From Providencia rettgeri (GTDB taxonomy: Bacteria; Pseudomonadota; Gammaproteobacteria; Enterobacterales; Enterobacteriaceae), in NCBI RefSeq assembly GCF_041075285.1, contig NZ_CP163512.1, forward strand, positions 3,162,001-3,226,000: DNA of 64,000 bases. The letters are read 5' to 3'. The notes under the pieces were generated by a model. It ran no database searches and was not told where the DNA came from. It worked only from the letters and a program-made list of their open reading frames with translations. This document shows, piece by piece, positions 60,826 through 64,000 of the stretch. Positions within the stretch are counted from its first letter, which is position 1; each line of letters starts with the position of its first letter. The position numbers and the translations under genes are program-made.

Positions 60826-61098
60826 ATGATTTTACGGAAGTCAGACTGGCACCCAGCCGACATCATCGCAGCATTACGTAAGCGTGGAACTACACTTGCA
60901 GCTATTTCGCGTGAAGCAGGACTGAGTTCTTCAACACTCGCGAATGCCCTTTCACGTCCTTGGCCTAAAGGTGAATGGATTATTGCCAACTTTTTAGGCA
61001 TCCACCCATCTGAGATTTGGCCAAGCCGATATTACGACCCAATTACAGGTAATTTATTAGAAAGGAAAGTAAGAGAAAAAATACCAGAGGAAGATTAA
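60826..61098 (+). CDS. sfsB: Ner-like DNA-binding regulator SfsB (Nlp)
   Basis: 90 residues, similar throughout to E. coli SfsB/Nlp, itself a homologue of the phage Mu Ner repressor. The core DWHPADIIAALRKRGTTLAA - GLSSSTLANALSRPWPKGEW - IWPSRY holds the helix-turn-helix. In E. coli it affects maltose gene expression and lies beside ispB. Start chosen at the ATG after AAAAAAGGAC. A bidirectional hairpin follows. Confidence 0.9.
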   Translation: MILRKSDWHPADIIAALRKRGTTLAAISREAGLSSSTLANALSRPWPKGEWIIANFLGIHPSEIWPSRYYDPITGNLLERKVREKIPEED

Positions 61099-61121
61099 AA
61101 CCGAATGAAAATAGCTATAAG

Positions 61122-61153
61122 GCCGTGAATAATAACCCAATTTATTCACGGCT
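61122..61153. terminator. Bidirectional terminator between sfsB and the MetC-like gene
   Basis: GCCGTGAATAA and TTATTCACGGC arms around an 8-base loop, with A and T runs outside. Confidence 0.8.
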
Positions 61154-61187
61154 TTATCTTCTTATCATCACCCAATCGGGAAAAATA

Positions 61188-62360
61188 TTATTTCATCCGC
61201 ATAAAGCCGTCAGCTAAATCTTGCTTTAAGTCATCCAAGTTTTCTAAACCAATTTGGAGGCGTAATGTTGGTCCCCCCGGTTGCCACTGGGTTACAGTAC
61301 GGTATTCTGCACAGTCAAACGGAATAATTAAGCTTTCAAAGCCACCCCATGAATATCCCATGCCAAAAATCGATAAGCCATCCAGCATATTGGCAATATC
61401 TGCTTGGGTGTATTTAGGATCTAATACGATGGAGAATAACCCAGATGATCCTGTGAAATCCCTTTTCCATATTTCATGCCCCGGACAGTCAGTAAATGCG
61501 GGGTGTAAGATACGGATCACTTCAGGGCGTTCTTTCAACCAGTGAGCAATATTGAGTGCCCTTTCTTGAGCTTCTTTTAAACGGATCGGTAACGTTCTCA
61601 GTCCGCGCAAAGCAAGAAAGCAGTCTTCTGCTCCCGGTAGCATCGCCATGTAATCATAAGTTTCACGTAATTTAGGCCACCACGCTTGGTTGGCAGAGAC
61701 AATCCCCATCAGTAAATCAGAGTGACCACCTAAATATTTTGTGCCTGCTTCTAACGAGATATCACAGCCCATCTTATGTGCTTTAAAGAACAAAGGTGTT
61801 GCCCATGTATTATCGATGATAGTGGCAATATTATGCCGTTTCGCAACATCAACAATTGCAGGAACATCTTGGATCTCAAAACTTTGAGAGCCTGGGGATT
61901 CTAAAAAAATAGTACTGGTATTTGGTTGGAGAAGCTTTTCAATCTCTGCACCAATCATAGGGTCATAATAGGTTGTCTTAATTCCCATTTTGTCCAATAA
62001 ACCATGACAGAATTTACGAGTTGGCCGATAAACGCTATCTGGCATCAGCAAGTGATCACCCGTTTTCAATGTCGTCAGTAAGGCTAATACAATTGCCCCT
62101 AACCCTGATGGCGAAAGCACGGTGCCTTCTGCCCCTGCAAGTGCAGACCAAGCTTGCTCTAATTGCTTTATGGTCGGCGTTCCCGCAGTACCATAGTTAA
62201 ATTCGGCTCTATCGTTGATTAAGTCATCAACTGTTGGGAATACCACTGTTGAACCACGATAAACTGGCGCGTTCACAAACCCTGCTTGCTTTGCAGGATC
62301 TCTCCCAAGCTGGGTGACTTGTGTATCAACATGAAATTCAGAAACGGCTTTTTTCTTCAT
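61188..62360 (-). CDS. MetC-like PLP-dependent cystathionine beta-lyase family enzyme
   Basis: 390 residues, Cys/Met-metabolism PLP family (aspartate aminotransferase fold). The PLP lysine sits in SLEAGTKYLGGHSDLLMG, with the Tyr-containing N-terminal loop (FNYGTAGTPTIKQLEQAWSA) and the C-terminal domain TLRLQIGLENLDDLKQDLADG. It would split cystathionine or a related thioether/cysteine substrate to pyruvate, ammonia and a thiol. The adjacent HAAAP transporter gene, 25 bases away, suggests it acts on an imported amino acid. The exact substrate is not determined, so no symbol is given. Confidence 0.8.
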   Translation of the reverse strand: MKKKAVSEFHVDTQVTQLGRDPAKQAGFVNAPVYRGSTVVFPTVDDLINDRAEFNYGTAGTPTIKQLEQAWSALAGAEGTVLSPSGLGAIVLALLTTLKTGDHLLMPDSVYRPTRKFCHGLLDKMGIKTTYYDPMIGAEIEKLLQPNTSTIFLESPGSQSFEIQDVPAIVDVAKRHNIATIIDNTWATPLFFKAHKMGCDISLEAGTKYLGGHSDLLMGIVSANQAWWPKLRETYDYMAMLPGAEDCFLALRGLRTLPIRLKEAQERALNIAHWLKERPEVIRILHPAFTDCPGHEIWKRDFTGSSGLFSIVLDPKYTQADIANMLDGLSIFGMGYSWGGFESLIIPFDCAEYRTVTQWQPGGPTLRLQIGLENLDDLKQDLADGFMRMK

Positions 62361-62385
62361 GAGATCCTCTCATCAACATCATTAT

Positions 62386-63672
62386 TTATTCGAAAAATTT
62401 AAAGAATGGGGATAGGCACAGCAACACACCAAAGAAAATGATGAACCACACTGTTGGGCCTTTAAATTTGTGTAGTGCAGGCACTTTGTAAACCAGATAA
62501 CAAGGGATCAGGCAAGAGACGATACCAAACAATGGACCACCTAGCTGCATAAAGAACAGGATCGAGAACCGTGTTGAAACCCAGAACCACAGCGCAATGA
62601 TCACACCTAAACATACCCCATAGTGCAATGCTGTCTGGTTAATCCGCTCTTCTGGAATAAAACGGCTGATAATATTCACCACAATGCCTTTTATCGCCTC
62701 TTGGAAGCCTAAATAGATCCCTAAGAATGCCGTTAAGATAGCAAAAATATTGAGTAACGCAGTCATCACTTTCACAACCGAGCCCGGTATTACTTGAGCA
62801 GCAATTGCTAATGCAGAAATATTTTGCTCAAAGGCAGATACCGCTTGTTCATGGCTAATTGAGAAAGTAAAAGAAAATGCAAAAAACAATACCGCTACAG
62901 CTAAAATAATATAAGCAACACGGTTAGCCCGTATCGCACGGTACGTAGCGATACGTTTATCACTTTCTACCTTACGATACGCAATATTCATTGGGCTTAA
63001 GATCTGCACAAATAAAATGGAGAACAAAGTAAATGGCAATGTTAAGAAAACATCTCGCATAAAGGGCAGAAAATCAGGGAAAGCCGTGATATTGCCAAAG
63101 TTCCAATACGGCACCATAACAACACCAAGTAACACAATAATGCCAAATTTCACGATAACCATTGGGCCTGATACTTTAAATAGTAACCGCTCCCCTTGGG
63201 CTGCTATCGCCACTAATACGGAAATAATAATCAACCCGTACCAGACAGAATCCGATAATAAGCCTTCAGTTAACCCAAATGTTTTAATGTAAGAAGCACT
63301 GTCAAAAGTGACCGCCAGTGAGTAAGAAAACATACCGTGCAATAACATTAAGAAATACGCGATCCCTAAGGCTATCCCCCAGTTTTTGCCTAAGTATTGT
63401 GTAATAACACTGGCATAGTCATTGCACTCTTCAGACTCTGATAAGGTTCTCAGATACAAATTTTGTAACCAATAAATTGCTGGATAAGAAAGCAGGGTTG
63501 CAGCAATAAAGACCCAAATCCCTTTAATACCAATTTGCACAGGCATAAATACAATCCCTGAGCCAATTGCCATCCCGATACATAAAATAACCCACCCCAC
63601 ATCATATTTTGTAAAAGGGATCTTTTTGGTATCAATCGGATGGTCTGCACTTGCCTGAATACTATTAGACAT
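62386..63672 (-). CDS. HAAAP-family amino acid transporter (YhaO/CyuP-like)
   Basis: 428 residues with about 11 membrane helices. The signature [20 protein letters not shown] and the downstream [34 protein letters not shown] and [20 protein letters not shown] closely match E. coli YhaO (CyuP/DlsT), a proton- or sodium-coupled importer linked to cysteine or serine. First gene of a two-gene operon with the PLP lyase, divergent from a LysR regulator. Likely role: uptake of the lyase substrate. Confidence 0.8.
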   Translation of the reverse strand: MSNSIQASADHPIDTKKIPFTKYDVGWVILCIGMAIGSGIVFMPVQIGIKGIWVFIAATLLSYPAIYWLQNLYLRTLSESEECNDYASVITQYLGKNWGIALGIAYFLMLLHGMFSYSLAVTFDSASYIKTFGLTEGLLSDSVWYGLIIISVLVAIAAQGERLLFKVSGPMVIVKFGIIVLLGVVMVPYWNFGNITAFPDFLPFMRDVFLTLPFTLFSILFVQILSPMNIAYRKVESDKRIATYRAIRANRVAYIILAVAVLFFAFSFTFSISHEQAVSAFEQNISALAIAAQVIPGSVVKVMTALLNIFAILTAFLGIYLGFQEAIKGIVVNIISRFIPEERINQTALHYGVCLGVIIALWFWVSTRFSILFFMQLGGPLFGIVSCLIPCYLVYKVPALHKFKGPTVWFIIFFGVLLCLSPFFKFFE

Positions 63673-63845
63673 AGTCTATTCCTCAACGTTATAGATTTAA
63701 TTATTCAAAAAGTTAGGAACAACATTATTTTGTCGGCGCTAGTTTTTAGTTATCACCGTTTTTTAATACTGGTGTGGCACGAGTAAACTGAGATAAATTC
63801 ACAATTATAGTATGCTGGAATAAATGGGTTTAATAGGGCAGGACA

Positions 63846-64000
63846 ATGCTAATAAATAAAAACACTTTTGCGTTTAAAGCAAAAATTGACAGCTACGCGA
63901 TTTTTCGACACTTGGAGTTATTTATCAAAATCGTCGAATGCAATAGTTTTAGTCTGGCCGCAAAGAAGCTCAATGTAACGCCATCATCTGTTAGCCGAGG
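63846..64000 (+). CDS. LysR-family transcriptional regulator, N-terminal part
   Basis: The frame from ATG 63846 runs off the window. After a short lead it reads RHLELFIKIVECNSFSLAAKKLNVTPSSVSR, the LysR winged helix-turn-helix. It is divergent from the transporter-lyase operon, the usual position of a LysR regulator of such genes. Confidence 0.85.
   Translation, partial: MLINKNTFAFKAKIDSYAIFRHLELFIKIVECNSFSLAAKKLNVTPSSVSR

Overview
The window is chromosomal DNA of an AT-rich enterobacterium. Gene order and protein sequences point to the Morganellaceae, most likely Providencia. The blocks metY-rimP-nusA-infB-rbfA-truB-rpsO-pnp-nlpI-deaD, glmM-secG-leuU, rlmE-ftsH-folP and rplU-rpmA-obgE, with ispB divergent, are laid out as in E. 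coli. ERIC-type intergenic repeats occur at several places. Species assignment is inference.

Layout. 1-405: end of an ABC permease gene. 767-1883: two tandem secreted pilin-like proteins. 2010-4164: pyrL attenuator, pyrBI and ridA. 4560-7345: anaerobic ribonucleotide reductase nrdDG with FNR-like and NrdR-like sites upstream. 7342-12157: yhbP, a DUF1471 peptide, yhbQ, yhbS, ubiT and the divergent ubiUV pair for O2-independent ubiquinone synthesis. 12525-27622: the accessory region. It is an all-minus-strand array of five effector/immunity modules resembling T6SS phospholipase effectors (Tle4/PGAP1/LCAT-like hydrolases) and Tli4-family immunity proteins, bounded and interrupted by remnants of an ISNCY-type insertion sequence and an 86-bp MITE-like derivative. 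Three modules are complete, one is a pseudogene pair (IS truncation, +1 C frameshift, amber codon), and one is an orphan effector tail with an intact immunity gene. 27718-30999: HlyD protein plus two ABC-2 permeases, no ATPase. 31280-31822: four tandem ERIC-like repeats running up to btsS. 31823-34243: btsSR pyruvate-sensing two-component system. 34402-34773: decayed small genes. 34853-47518: deaD, nlpI, pnp, rpsO, truB, rbfA, infB, nusA, rimP and two tRNAs. 47635-58106: secG, glmM, folP, ftsH, rlmE, yhbY, greA, dacB, obgE, rpmA and rplU. 58442-61098: ispB, two Mu-repressor-like DNA-binding genes and a divergent Ner-like sfsB. 61188-64000: a MetC-like PLP lyase, a HAAAP-family transporter and the start of a divergent LysR regulator.

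Most of the window is conserved housekeeping: pyrimidine synthesis, anaerobic dNTP and quinone synthesis, translation and RNA turnover, cell envelope. The most unusual part is the effector/immunity array. Its paralogues are mosaic, its intergenic spacers are repeated, and its immunity proteins fall into two classes (lipoproteins and membrane-anchored). This looks like a locus that acquires, duplicates and discards antibacterial lipase modules while keeping immunity. No hcp, vgrG, PAAR or other T6SS structural gene is in the window, so the T6SS link rests on family resemblance. The Mu-like divergent regulator cluster next to ispB is a second, smaller system worth attention.
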